Source of the DNA: Alentia gelatinosa
Taxonomy: Eukaryota > Annelida > Polychaeta > Phyllodocida > Polynoidae
Length of the DNA: 64,000 nt
Direction: 5' to 3'
Assembly: GCA_950022655.1 (NCBI GenBank)
Contig: OX465579.1
Location: 140,997,118-141,061,117 of the forward strand
Notes under the pieces: model-generated
What the model was told of the DNA's origin: nothing
The model's input: only the letters and a program-made list of their open reading frames with translations
Database searches by the model: none
Translations under genes and position numbers: made by a program
Shown: positions 35,544 to 48,949 of the stretch, in pieces
How positions within the stretch are numbered: position 1 is the stretch's first letter
Layout: each line of letters begins with the position of its first letter

Positions 35544-36526
35544 TCTACTGGTCAGGGCTGGTCTTCTAAAGTGGCTATTCCCCCAACCCAGCGGAAGCCC
35601 CATCCGGGCTCCTCGTGTTCAACTGTTGGTCTCCGGCGGCAAAAGCCGGCCCAAATCTCGCGATGGCGGCGGCGATAATCTGCTTGGTGGAACAGCTCAT
35701 AATACTAAGTCGCCGGCAAGAGCTGGCTGCTCTTGGTCGTCGCCGACTGCCGGCCAGGGCCAATACCCCATTTTGAAGGTGTTCCACCAAGATACACTGA
35801 GAAAGCCGCCAGGCCAGCTGGCCATTCTGAATGCAAAATTGTAAAATATCCCCTGTGCTTCACCACCGGCGGAATACTGTTTGATTTGATTTTGTAGTGC
35901 AGGCTGGCCAGCTGGCCAGCATGCCAAAAGACCCTGAGAGATACGCTGAGAGCGATGCCGTGAGCAAGGTCGGGGTTCGCGTTGACAGGCCCACACCATC
36001 AATATGGAGTGGCCAGCCCCGGGAGGGGTACTCTACAAACGGAGACCGAAAGTTCGGACGGTTGCAATATTTTGGGCAGAATTCTACCATCAGAGCGTGC
36101 CATACACATTCATAACATCAATCCTTATCTTTATTTACTTTCATTGTTCAGTTAACCACAGTATTTTGCGTATATTTGTCTAACTCTCAACGATCCTGTA
36201 CAAATTCCAATGTAGTGGCACACTGCTCTGCTCGATACCCGGCTTTCGCGGGTCCTGAGTGTCGAAGAATGTTCGGTGCGCCACCTATCGGGTGAACGGG
36301 AAACTCAGCTTGCGCGTTAGTGCAGAGAATGTCGCCGGGTCCAGCCCTTGGTGGAGGCACCCACTGGGCGCCTTGTGTGCGCCTGTCGATTTGGTGGAAC
36401 AGCTCAGAGAATTTAGAAGGTTAGGGGCGGCTGGGCAGCCGGCCCCGGCAGCAAACGTCGGCTGGAGGGTAAAAACCCGCCTGCTGAGAGCATTTTTGGT
36501 GGAATAGCCACTTTAGTCTACTGGTC
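35544..36526. mobile_element. Non-autonomous foldback DNA transposon
   Basis: Inverted ends CTAAAGTGGCTATTCC..CCAA (35566-35586) and TTGGTGGAATAGCCACTTTAG (36496-36516) bracket a GC-rich 0.95-kb block. The end motif TTGGTGGAA(C/T)AGC recurs inside at 35684 and 36391, and inverted at about 35779-35791, as subterminal repeats. An internal inverted repeat pairs GGCCAGCTGGCC (35812-35823) and its flank with the 18-bp palindrome at 35903-35920. A 10-bp direct repeat, TCTACTGGTC, flanks it (35544-35553 and 36517-36526); on the right it abuts the inverted end, on the left it is 12 bases away. Nine- to ten-base duplications are typical of Mutator-like elements, so that superfamily is possible. No transposase is present. 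Confidence 0.72.
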
Positions 36527-36729
36527 TGATGTTTCCCTTATAAGCTGGCTACATTTAATATTCAGAGGGTACTGTAATCGCATCACTTTAATGATGGGAA
36601 TCCCCCTACACTTGGTTCCTGGCAATGCTGTGTCACCATGAATCACACTGGTTCACGGATGTTGTCCACTGTCTCTTTCTCAGAACAGTGCCTGTCACAA
36701 CAGGATGAGTTTCTGTAGAACAGCTCAGA

Positions 36730-39700
36730 GTACATTATTATTATTATGGATTTGCACCAGCACGTTACACAACACTAGATTTAAATTAGTATGTAAAGAA
36801 CTATAGGTTAAAACACTATTACATAGCCAATAGCTAAAATGCCTGGCTCTCATTCTGTGGCTAAATTTAGTCATGTGATGATTTTAACAGGTGAGGTTGG
36901 ATCATGTGATGAGGAACCCCCACGAGTAAAGGGGAAAACCAAGGTCCATGTGAGAAGCATGTATCATGTGTCATGTGTCAATATGTAATCCAGATAGCTG
37001 TTGGCTCTCTTGTACTGACCACCTTCTCAAGGAGACACAGACAACTCAAGGGCGATTAGAGAGATGTTTACCTGGCAACTAGGAGAACACCTTGCAAAGA
37101 AGATGTGGACATAAAGCATTAGCAGGTGCACAAAGACGCTGAACCCCAAACCTTTGGGTCCCCTCTTCTACGGCTACCCCTCAATGTTAATGCCGTTCGA
37201 TGCGGATGTTGCCTCAACCAACAAGAACAGACAAAGTAAAGACGCTGCCTGACCTGATAACCTATTCAGTAACAACCAATTTATGACAAGGCTGAAGGAT
37301 TTCTTTGAATATATAACTTATTCAGTCATAACATGGTCTGTTTTAAGGTTTAGGAGTCTATTTTCTGCCGTTAACCTGTTAGAACAACTCGTTTCTGCTG
37401 ATTGCTGAATCGAATGCAATAAAGACTTTAAAAAAAAAGTTGTATGTGTTTGTATCTAGAAGTATTGGTCTTATGAAGTTTTTAACACGTGATTTAAGTC
37501 TTTTGAGAGAATGGATAATCCTGGATGTTTGATACTATATTCGCCATTTTCTCCCTCTCCTGCGTTTTCTACTATTTCCTTTTTTCAAAGGTGATAAATG
37601 AAGCAAAATGATTGCATTTCTAGATGTATGGCTGGTAATCAATGTCACTTAACAATTCACTTGGAAGGAAATTCATGTATTCGTCTTAAGGACTACGGTA
37701 TATTCCGATATTAAGACAATTACAAAATCTGCTAGTATTTTACCTTCACAAGTGAAATAATATTGGACAATGAAATATCTAAAAAAAGATACGTAAAGAC
37801 AGAGTAGAATAGAATAGTCCCGCTTGAAATACTAACAAAATACAAGTAATGTCAGTATTCAAGGTGACACCATTCTAGGGTTGCACACAGTCCTTCGCTC
37901 AAGTGGAGAACAGGGTGAACAGATGTAAATGTTATGTCTGCTGTGGCCAAGAGGACAATGCAAGGGTCAGCCTGCACAAACCTGCCACGAGGTGGAACCT
38001 ATCTCTATCTGCTGGTAGCATACGCATGAAACCGGACACGTCCAAATGTCAGAAGTCTCGCACACCCGCCTACAGATTATGACAGCCGATCCCGGGCTAA
38101 CCTCCAGGTGACGCCTGGTGGCCGCATTTATCTGCTCGCCGTACCAGATGTAACGGCATTAAGGCTGGGCAACAGAGCTCTCCCCTGGGACTGGCCAATG
38201 TCGGTCAAGTTATCATCAAGGGATTCCTGCATGCTTGACCAGACTGACCGAAGGGCTGATGGCTCACAGCATGGTGCAACCCACAAGCGCATACACACCT
38301 CATTAACTGGCTTCGCTTGTCACACTTTGTAGATTCCTGTCTTGGTATGTGGACTCATACCTGGCCATTCGGAGAAAAATGTGCGGTCACACTCAATTTA
38401 ACGACCACAATGTCCAAAATAACAATGCTTAGATGGGAACACAGACATGTCTACTGGACTGGAAAGTCAAACTGTGTCACGATGGGTGCTTTCATTTGCA
38501 GAAGGGGAAAAATCAGACAAGACGGCCATGTTTCCGAGCACATACAAACACAAGAGCAAACTGTTCCCATATGTTCTTTATGTCCGCCACATGGGGAACC
38601 TGGGACTTTTAGGGTCATAGACACCGTACGTCTGGGACCCTTTAGATGCCCCTGCCACGCTGGAGTCGTGCCTTCCTTCTAGGGGCCACTACAGAAGCCT
38701 TTGACAGTCAGTGAACCATCTCAGAACAGCAGCATCGGGGTGACACGTTGTAGCGCCTAGCAACATTATCTCAGTTATGTTGGTATACGATGTCAAGTCA
38801 TAGGTGTGCCTTCCCCGGCTGTAGCAGGAGGCTGATAAGAAGGGGTGATAATGCCTTCACCTTGAGTGATGCCGCGGCTAGACATGTCATCACACCCACC
38901 TGGCCTCTAGACCGATCCAGGGATTTACATGTGGTACACCCTAGCAAATTCGCACAGGTTTACATCATTGCAGCATTAGTATTGCAAGGTATTAATACCG
39001 ATAATATGATGTTTTCTTTGAATTATACCGCACCAGAACAGGCATTGGTTGCAGGTACATACAACAATCAACTATGAAAGATACGACTCCCTTGAGATTC
39101 AAATCAATTCTTGAAGTGATACAAATGTAACGATAGTTCACCTTTTTACCTTGAAATGTATACCAGTGGCTGCAACCACTTAAATCCCATTCTCACCAGA
39201 CCCCCTGTGAGTATTTTCCCCAGAGGATTTAGCCCTGTGTCCTGTGGATCTCCTTACGTCTGTGTGGTCGTTCCATCGAACGGTTAGGAAAACAAATTAG
39301 GGAGGAGTGCGATGTGACTAGTTGTACGTGAGTGATCGGACTCAAACCTCCAGGCGATGTGCCCTGGTCACATACCCCCTACCCCAATCGCCGCAGCTCT
39401 CTGGGCCCCAATGTCACCAAGCGAAATGGGATTCAGGAGAAGAATCGATGTGCCACTGCTAAGAAAAGGCGCAGCGACACCAAGTAGACATCGGGTAGCT
39501 CACGCTCAGCTGGCTGCTATTACTTACTATCGGGGGTGGAAACTTGGAATACCTAAGGGATGTCCAGCTATGGGGGTTTGATATGGTGACAATGAACTAT
39601 ACGATAATATAGTTCTTGAGAGTATTTAGAGGAAGTTTGATGAAATTGAATCGAAATGGGAACAACCCTCCAAAAGGAAGTGAAAAGTAGTCACTCACAC

Positions 39701-41000
39701 AAATAAATCTACACATAAACTATAGCTTGGAAGCACAGACGCATCAGATACAAACAATTAAATGTGCGACTAGACCATCGGCATTGCTTCCAAATTCCTT
39801 TTAAATGTATAGAGGCAAAGCCTGTAGACAAGATCACCCTTGGTCAGCAAAGTTCCATACGAGAAATTGAAACTCAAAGCAATAGCCGCATAGGCGCATG
39901 CCCATAAGAAGTATATCAAGAAAGTTGGAGAGGTGAAGGAGCATTTAGTACGTGTGTGTATATTCATTCAATCTGAGTCAAGCGGAAATTTTGTAAAGGT
40001 GAATTTCTCAAACAAATTGATTTACGGTTATTGGCCATTTATCGCAAATTAATTCATATAACTGCTGAATACGACAGTCTGGTAGATAGATAACCGGTAT
40101 AATCTGTCCCCCTTTTTTTAGGAATAACGTTTCAAGCTGCTGAACAGGTTGCCTGTTGTGGTTTCTGTGGTGCCCCTTTAAAAAAAATTCTTATTTCTAT
40201 TAAAGCTGGAAGGGAAATGGTAAAAGAACCCCCAAGGAAAGTCACGCGTCTACCCCAGAAAAGATACGTGATCTGTATATCTATACCGCAGGAATAAGCC
40301 TCACGGTTTACCCTTTAGTAAAAACTCTCAAAGAAAATACATCTGGAAAAGATAAGGAGTAGTAGGTTGCAAGGCTTAACGTATTGCAGTGAAGCAGTGA
40401 GTCTGCGGGTGCTGTCTTGAGTGAGGAATTTATAATCATGGGGCGTATTATCATCAAGGTGTCGGCATTGTATTTACTGAGTTACCTTCAGGCACTCGGC
40501 AATAAACAAATACTACAGTCATTATGCCCTATACCAGCAGACACACAAAGTGGGGACCATCAACGGAGTATATGATTTAGTGAAGGTTAAGTAGGTGTAA
40601 CATGGTATAAGTCTCAGATGAATACGTGTGGTTCAACTGTTTGAACAGAACAACAGACCAACACCAGGCACAATGTGGAAATTTATGAAGGCCACATTTG
40701 GTGTTTGGTCTGCATTGTGGCTGCACATCTACACAGAGGACGGTAGGAAAGTATCAAAGTTACCAACCTCCTTCCATATTCTTTAAGGTCATTCATAATA
40801 CGCTAATCAAGCAATTTTCCGAGAGGCTGCATAAATGTTTTAAGTTTCACATACATACCTCCCTTGATTAACCCAAGTCGTAGATGGCATACAAACCGAA
40901 CTCGTGTCGACCTCTTCTGATCCGACTTAAAGCCCCTCGGCACTGGTTCTATATTTGTTTAAACCCTCTGCACTAAATACGCTATATTAGCTCTTGCCTT
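36730..41000. other. No supported gene
   Basis: AT-rich and mixed non-coding DNA. The longest frames (38317-38682 and 38790-39077 plus) have no defensible domain. A short ATT repeat occurs at 36733-36748. Confidence 0.35.
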
Positions 41001-41099
41001 TTGCTCGCCTATAACGCCAGTAGCCGAGACTCTTTCCACCTCCTTTTCATGTTTTTATTCCACAAACACGTCTCCGATGGGGTTTCTTTTAGTCCAATC

Positions 41100-41330
41100 A
41101 GAACCATGGACGCGCGTCTTGTGCGGATTAACGGAAACTTGGCGGGAAACCAACGAAGCAGACGACAACCACTCAGCTACTTCCGGCCGTGATCGCGCGA
41201 AGGATTAATCACTCGTGCACTGCTGTCAGCAGTAAAAGGAATTTAAAAAATCCTTGAAGTGACGCCCAAGGAAATCAACCCCCGGCGGGATGGTAATGGG
41301 CAGCTTCCTCGGGCAAGCATTTTCGGGTGA
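41100..41330. promoter_or_regulatory. Candidate regulatory block
   Basis: Compact group of an E2F-type TTGGCGGGAAA (41139-41149), an ETS-type ACTTCCGG (41179-41186) and an Otx/bicoid-type GGATTAATC (41202-41210) in CpG-containing DNA. It could be a TATA-less promoter or enhancer. No adjoining gene was recognised. Confidence 0.22.
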
Positions 41331-41339
41331 CTTTCTTAT

Positions 41340-44300
41340 TGCATCTATTAATTTTCGTAGGAATATTGTTACCGACTCAAAGTGAAGCTCCTGCACAGTA
41401 CGTCACAAAACAGGATTATGTGACGAACGTTACAAGTAGCCTATTTGTAAAGTGAGTTTTTACAACTCCATATCGACAGATCATTTCATGTTTCTGTAAC
41501 ACTGTGTATCAGATATAAGACGTTTTGAAATATGGGTATGGAGTATTTATGTTAAGTTCCTGTACGTGTCCTTTGACCGTGATAAGTGAACACATTTATT
41601 TCATTGGAATCATTCTTATTTATCAAGTAAATCTTTTGGAGGCGTATGGATGGGAATACCCAACATACCCTTGTACAGAAGACAAGCTATGCTTTTTAAT
41701 GGAGGTCCTCCTTCACCAAGAAATAGAAATAGGATGATAGGTCTCCATAGGGGGTCGGAAGTCTGAAGTTGAACAAGGATAGCTCGGGCGGTATTCCAAA
41801 CGACTGCACTGTCTACACAGACCTGTCTAGCTTTTAACAAAAGTCGCATCGCATGTTATGATTCAAGCCAACTACACAGGCTTTGTTTGTTTTTGTGTCT
41901 ACCTATTTTTTGCTGGATTAAAAATGGCCATATTACCTTGTTTACATTCAGCTATTTTGAGGAAAAATATTTGTAGGTATACCACCCAGTCGAGTTGACG
42001 ATAGACCGCATCACTGTTAATGCCGCGGGCCACCCATTTGAGACAGATTGAAAAAAACCTGCAACCATGATAGGCATTTTATGAGACAGCGTTTAAATCA
42101 GAAGCAGTGAACATTGGAGAGTATTGTCTCCATCGCCCAAGGTATCGTGGATGGGTAGCTACTTCATAAAAACCTCAGAATGTTGTTAAACAACTTCGGA
42201 TACCGTTAACTACAGCATTCTAGAGAAATAAAATGTCAATTAATATCTGTCCCTGAAATAGTAAAAAAGTGTGGAGCGAATTCATATAGAATCCTTTTTA
42301 CATCAGCTGTACATCTTTCATAATGTGTCATCGGAGTGATAATATTCAACATTACAGACTGATGTTTCCATAGTAAGATGTATAGGAAGTCTCCATAAGT
42401 AGAGAGGCAGACCACAATAAACTACCCCTCTCCCCTACCGACCTCACTGAAAACTGTGGAAGGAACGGAATTCTATATCCACATTTGCCAGTTTCCCATT
42501 TCCAAAAATTCTGTCCCTTCTGATTGTGTCTTGTCCGCCATCATTTCTATTTGGCCTCAGACATTTGGGTTCATCTTATCATTTGCAAGGATACCCCTCT
42601 GGTTGCAACAATTATAAACCAGATTCTAGGTGTTGAAAATCTTTATCCAAACACTTGCACTCTCGGGCGGGTGTAAAGATGATATTCTATAATATAAACC
42701 GAAAATGGGAGATAAGTTTAGTATTACATTTCATCTATTCTGTGAAACTACTAAAAATTTACCCTTTGTTCTCAAAGAGGCCTGTCAGCCGAGGTGGTGG
42801 AAGGGAAACGGATGGGATGGTGCTGGGTCATTAGTTGTGCTCTCTTTCAATCAAACTGAGCCTGCGGCAAATTAAACTTCCCCCTTCATATTCTGCTGTG
42901 TTAGCGAATGTTCGGTCGACCAGGAAAGACAGTTCAACTTGCCGCTAACCGCAATGTTATTCTCCACCTTGAATCGTACCTCTATTAGCTGGTTGTGGAG
43001 GTCGGCTCAAAGTCAACAGAAGGTGTAATTGCGTCAGTGAACACCTGATACGTGATTAACAGAAGCCGACACCAACCCGTTGGGACACGGCCCTGCTTAA
43101 CCCGCCTCGCCTTTTAACTTTTTAGGTACTTGATAGGTGCAACACAGGATGCGGCCTTGCGGTATCCGATTCTAATCTCTTCGTTTGTATTCACGTAACG
43201 CATAAGGAGTATGGCACACGAATTGGAGGCAGAAGGTCCAAGGTCAACACAGTTCAAAGGCCATCAACCTCCTCCCTTCTGTGTCGTCTGCGTTCGCTGT
43301 GAAAAGGCCGTGGTCTCCCCCTTGGCACGAATCAAATTCCCATTTGGGCAGACGACTTTTTTTGCTGGCGGATGGATACAGGCAGACTGAAAGTGAGGTC
43401 TTCACGGGTGTTGATAGTTTATACTCGCGCAGGAAATAATGTTGGTGACCCTGGGAGGAACGTGGGACGTGTGGGAGCGTCCGATGGAAGTCTGTCGGTC
43501 GTAGACGCTTCCTCTGTTCGTGGTTATAGTTGTTGTGTCGTGCTTCTTGTATAACAATCTTCCGTTATTCCAATCTCCCTTGGCTCCATCTCAACCAGTC
43601 CCAATTTTATCTTCGGTGAGCCTTCCTATTAAATTCATGAAGCAACTGGTGTATTGCACTAAGTCAATATACATGTATATACACATGTAATACCTGAGGC
43701 ACATGGGAAATATTCATGCAACCATAATTGAAAATGTCGAGATATTTGATAATGCTCGAAACACAAAGAAAAGTACACAAGGCAATACTGCTTGTCACAT
43801 GGTGCATATGTCTGTACACCTGCCCGTGTTGGGCATACTGCTCAATGAGGTTTAATCAGAGTGAATGATGATAATATTACTTTTTTCTTCTTCTGTATTT
43901 ATGAACATTTATTAGGGGTACCTATCCTTTAAGATGATAATCACATCGTATAGCAAGAGGCAATAACTTATAAAAGGTTATATCTGTGTTCAGCTGCTCA
44001 GAATAAGTAAACTTTGAGAATCAACACTTCTATCTTTCAATGACTATTGAATTTTCGCGATTTTTCTGGCTAACCTGTGATAGAGGGATTCTCCTTTCAT
44101 TGATCTGGATAAATTACCTGAAGTTGTCACACGCTACTAAATGTAGCGAAAGTACTGGCAAAGGCATTAATCTCACCATTAATTATATTGACGAGCCGGA
44201 TATTTACACATGTGATTATCATAAAAGTCCTGTTTACTACCGGATATAATTGAGGCTGATAAATACCCAACGGCTGTCTTTCTGTATTTTATCAGGTCGT

Positions 44301-46480
44301 TTTAAATCAACTTACAACTATGCCCGAGATATGCTGTACGGATCTTGCTGCAATACTGATCTATCAATGCTTGTACTTTAAAACATCTTTCTCATGGTTC
44401 ACGGAATATTCGATCTACTCTGAAACCAGACAAGAATGACATGTACCTGACCGTATATTGGAGGAGAATGAACCCATGAGCTGCTCTGAGCGGGTCCGGT
44501 TTGGGAACAACAATGGTATTACAACAATGTGTGGTTGTGGTGGGGCGAGTGTGCTCTGGGACGGATGCAGGGGACCACCAGCACACCCCTCCACCCTCCT
44601 CAGCATCCGCCCACCACCAGCCCTGGCCTCGCTACTTTTTGCCCAAATATTTAGAGAGCCGTAGAGAATGTCTCATTCTCTGCATAACACTAGGCCGAAT
44701 GAATCGCTGCCATAAGGCAACAGGTGATGCTGTGCGACGGCAATCCAGACCAGTGTTAAAACTCAACATCTTAATTGTAACCGGCCGACACAAGTATAAC
44801 GATTTCCGATATTCACCAATGTTGAGCTCAGTTTCTGTGATAAAGGCAGAGTACAGTGATATTGATTAATGTTGGCTCCACTTATTTTCGCTATCTGGAA
44901 AGAAATACCCGACCATTCGTATGGCCGTTCCCGGTCGCATTAAAGTATCGCTTGGCTGACGTGACACAGTCTGGCCTCGTGGCGTCTCCTTAACACACAA
45001 CGAGACGTGAGGAGTCTGTGAGGAGGGAGCGACGCTAGCTGGACTTCTGGAGGCGGGAAAAAGTCAGACATCTTGACGGCTGTCACCGGGATCCCGACTG
45101 GTGCCGGCAGGTATCGGCGGCCCAACTCATTAACGTGACACGGCCCCCCCCCCCCCCCGTCGACGACACACCACCGCTCAAAGGGACCTGTTTAAAAGCG
45201 GGGAGTTGGTGGATTAACCTTCAGAGCCCCACTTTATAGATGAGTTTGCCCATGCTGCTGACGCACAGTTGCCTTAGGTATATGGCCGAGAAAAGTAGAT
45301 AGGGTTAGAAGGGTAGGATATGATAAGGTATACCAGCACTGATAAGATGCCTAGTTATCTGGGGATTCATTCCCGTGACATGTAGCATTTTTCACATGTT
45401 ACGTTCCTGCACTTGCAGAGAGCCCTGTAGATAGAGGTTTCCTGTAGTCAGTGAAGTGAACAAGACAAAGGCATTAATCCTGGTTATCTGCTGATATCTG
45501 GCATACAAGGAGACTGCGCCTAAGACAAGTTTGCCTTTAAAGACTACATATTGCTCACAGAACAGTACGTATAACGATGTCACATATCATACGGCATATA
45601 TACTGCTCCACTAATGGATATTTATCTATCAAAGCTTGAAGGTACACCTGAACTCTCCAAACTGTTGACAAAGAATTCGAAGGAAACGGGAGTATGATTC
45701 AGAGTATGCCATCATTCTTCTCCTGGCGCCCTATCCATTAAAGGAATTATGCACCACCAATTCCCTATTCCCATGACAAAGATCTATATGTGAAACGACC
45801 GTTAAAGATAATCATAAAGCGCTCCTGAGGGTACTAGGAAAATACTGACTATGTATTTGTGTAAGCTGTACGGTAGGCCCATTTTACGCCACGAGGTCGG
45901 AGACCGAGGGACCTAAACTCGGGCCGATTCCCAAGAACTAAATACAACTTACAACTAATCCTAGTTATAGTCTATTTAGGTAGATTCATATATAACCATA
46001 AAGCATGAGATTAGTTACCAAAACCACCACTATGTGGCACTACCTGTACTTTTACAGACTCTCCTCCTACTCTTGAACCTGTCTTACAGCCTGTTTTGTC
46101 CTAGCCCAAGACTCAATTCACATGTAGGATACTAATAAAACAAAATTTCTCAACCTATGGACAGCACCAGTGGCCCGTTGAATAATCTAGGCTTGTACAT
46201 GAAGACCCTTTCCTGTACGCCAAGGAGACCCAGGGACGATGTAGGTAAACTCTATTCAACACTTATGGACTGTATTTTTGTAGGCATAAATCAGTCGACA
46301 GCAGAGCCATGTTTCAGCCATGCGATACACGCAACCAATGCCGTAACGTCAATTACACCACATATACATGGTACCTCACATTTATTTCCAATACTTAAAT
46401 ACATGACCTTCGCGCACGGGTATATCATAAAGTATATATGGAGGCATGTGGGCTATATGATTTGGAGAATATATACATAC
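41340..46480. other. Mostly non-coding; no supported gene
   Basis: Contains a 15-base C run at 45144-45158 and mixed, regulatory-looking sequence around 42780-43090 (Runx-type AACCGCAA, several TAAT words). Open frames such as 44501-44869 have no motif. Confidence 0.3.
45144..45158. repeat. Poly-C run
   Basis: Fifteen consecutive C. Confidence 0.95.

Positions 46481-46484
<4 letters not shown>

Positions 46485-46542
<58 letters not shown>
46485..46542. repeat. (TA)n microsatellite
   Basis: About 29 uninterrupted TA units. The Tyr-Ile repeat frames across it are artefacts. Confidence 0.97.
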
Positions 46543-46544
<2 letters not shown>

Positions 46545-46649
46545 GATAGCCTACACGATTCGTAGCCTTGGGTGCCTATTGGTAAAAACTATCAGACAAA
46601 AGGGCGAGGTTGTTCCCTGCCTGCTCGATCTCGATCCTGACATTTAACT

Positions 46650-48030
46650 ACAAGCTAGACGTCCGTTACGAGGGCAACCTGTTTAGCACTATCGGGTGTT
46701 GGGGTGGGAATGTTTGCTATGCTGCCGCCTTAGGACCACCCGACTAGCTCTTCTTGTATATGATATATAAGCCAAGGCTGTTTTTATTAGTTATTTCAGT
46801 TTTTTCTTGTGTGTCTCGTGTCACGTCTGTGAACATTTTCTGACAGGGGACAGGAGATTTCGGGGTTGCAACAGACGTGACAAAACCCCACAGGCCCCTG
46901 ATTACCTCCCCCTGTCTTTCAATCAATTCTGTACAACGCGTCGGGTTGAATTTATTCAGCAAACCTGTTGGCATGCCAGCACGTACGAAACACCAGTTAG
47001 TGGTTTTTCTTACCTGCACGACCGTGTCCTGTCATTTTATGTGTCGGGAAATATTACATCCTCTTTATTACCGTACGTTTGATAACTTCACCTGGCCAGC
47101 CTCTTCGTGTTAAAAAGGAACACACATGATAAGCAGGTGTACCAAACTCTGAAAGATATACCTTTTACTCATTGTCATGAATATATGTAGGGAAGCAATA
47201 ACAGCGGTTTAAAGAGGGTTTATATTATATATACTTTCGCTTAAAAATATCAGAGCTACCAAAAGGTCACCGCCCTGTCAAGTGGCCTCCTAACGGGTAG
47301 GAACTCTGTAAATCACAGAGTTACTTACGCCGTTACACGTGACTCGGTTGAACTGCCCCCTTCACTGACCACCGCCATCAAATCGGCTGTTTTGCACTGA
47401 CAAATTTTGATTCAGGCTGAAGGTATATGTACCATATATATAGAGAAGTTGGGATAAAATATACTTGTTGTATGTAGTGTACAAACTCTACGATTGATGA
47501 GAACAGACTTTACAGGTGAAAACTTGAATATTGCAGATATAGGTAAATGTTGGTCACAGCATGCTGTGCACTCTAGGCATTGGTCCTCTGCACCTCATCA
47601 ATGTCACAGACTTGGTATACAGATACTGAGATAGTGTTAGGTTAGCATATGCCGCATACTGAAAATTCATATCTAAAATCTCTCAATGTACTTTCCTAAA
47701 CCTCTCCTAAAGGCATCAACACCACAGATCTATTGCAATCGAATAATGCCTGGCCATTTTGCCTGGTTCGCCTAATTCAGGAAATTGGATGTACTACTAT
47801 ACATCCCGATTAGTTGATCACCAACAGTGATCTGTCATTAATGTCCTGTCACAGCTTTGACCTTCGATGTGAATGATTGATGTCTGTAGGTCTTATGTCT
47901 TGAAATTGATGCTGCTTATTATGTTAGGCAGGACTATTTCACATTTATGTATATATTTTTGAACAGATAATAGCGTCACGTAAATATTAAAGAAACAGGA
48001 CTACCAATACTGTAGAGACGGCTGATCTGT
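46650..48030. other. No supported feature
   Basis: Mixed non-coding DNA; overlapping 80-90-codon frames on both strands at 46744-47113 without motif. Confidence 0.35.
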
Positions 48031-48376
48031 GCGAGGAAACCTAATGCGCTACGATATAATGTACCCTCAGAAGAGTTTCTTTGCCTGCAGGATCTCCACT
48101 GCCCTCAGTACGTCGATGGGGACCCTTTGCGGTAGGTGAGGGGAGATAGGCAGACAGCTCCAGGCTAATGACCGGCCGTTGGACAGGTGCCTTATCATTA
48201 AACCTGTCTGACCCAGACTGCCCCCACCACAAGTACTGACCTCTGGTGGCCCTTGAGGAAGCAGGGCGGGGTGGATGAGGATCGATTCACCTGAGGTTCT
48301 CCATATTGCATAGTGGCTTACAAACCTGACCTTATCTGATAAAGCAGACACTGAAATAATCTCGGCCAGCGAAGAT

Positions 48377-48899
48377 CTATGTATAATGTCTCTCCTGATG
48401 GTAACTACAGAATTGACCCCAAATAAACATGATGTTCATGGTCACATTCACTTTTATATTGAGTTATAACATTATCTTTGCCTTGGACCCTGATAGCTAT
48501 TGACAATTATGTTTATCCCTGTGTATGCACACTTCCAAAAAAAATAAATTTCTACAATGGATTCACTGTTAAGTTGAATTTGATCTAAAGGTAGTATGTG
48601 GGAGAATTATAAGTAGCCATCAAAGACCTTCATACTATAGAGAGGATTTATCCAATAATCATGTATGTTTATTTAAGTAAATATATATGCAAATAATATA
48701 TGTAGTGGCTTTAATATTCATTTCGATACAAATTTTCTTTGCCTTGGATGCTACTAGCAGATCACACACATACCTGGAGAAGGTACTGTGTATCATGTGT
48801 CTCCTGATGGCAATATCAGGATTGAACTCTAATGAACATGGTATTTGCAGTCACCTCCACCTTTATTCGGATACCACTTTGTCTCGCCTTGGGTGGTGT
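48377..48899 (+). repeat. Diverged local duplication
   Basis: Block 48377-48496 (ATGTATAATGTCTCTCCTGATGG ... TTTGCCTTGGACCC in shortened form) is echoed at 48786-48899 (GTGTATCATGTGTCTCCTGA ... CGCCTTGGG), with an extra copy of the TTTGCCTTGGA end at 48737-48760. Similarity is roughly 70 percent by eye. CCTAAT(G/A)CGCTACGAT also occurs at about 48041 and 48934. One frame in both blocks reads VSPDGN, which may be chance or an old duplicated coding piece. Confidence 0.5.
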
Positions 48900-48949
48900 C
48901 AGTGACTGAGTTCTTGGTCCCTTTATTTGCGGCCTAATACGCTACGATT

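Noticed and set aside
38790..39077. 95-codon frame starting MSSHRCAFPGCSRRL, with a zinc-finger-like start
   Set aside because: The two Cys are not followed by the partner Cys/His of a THAP or C2H2 finger, and no splice sites support it.
46157..46546. 129-codon plus frame
   Set aside because: Its last third is a Tyr-Ile translation of the TA microsatellite, and the rest lacks any coding support.
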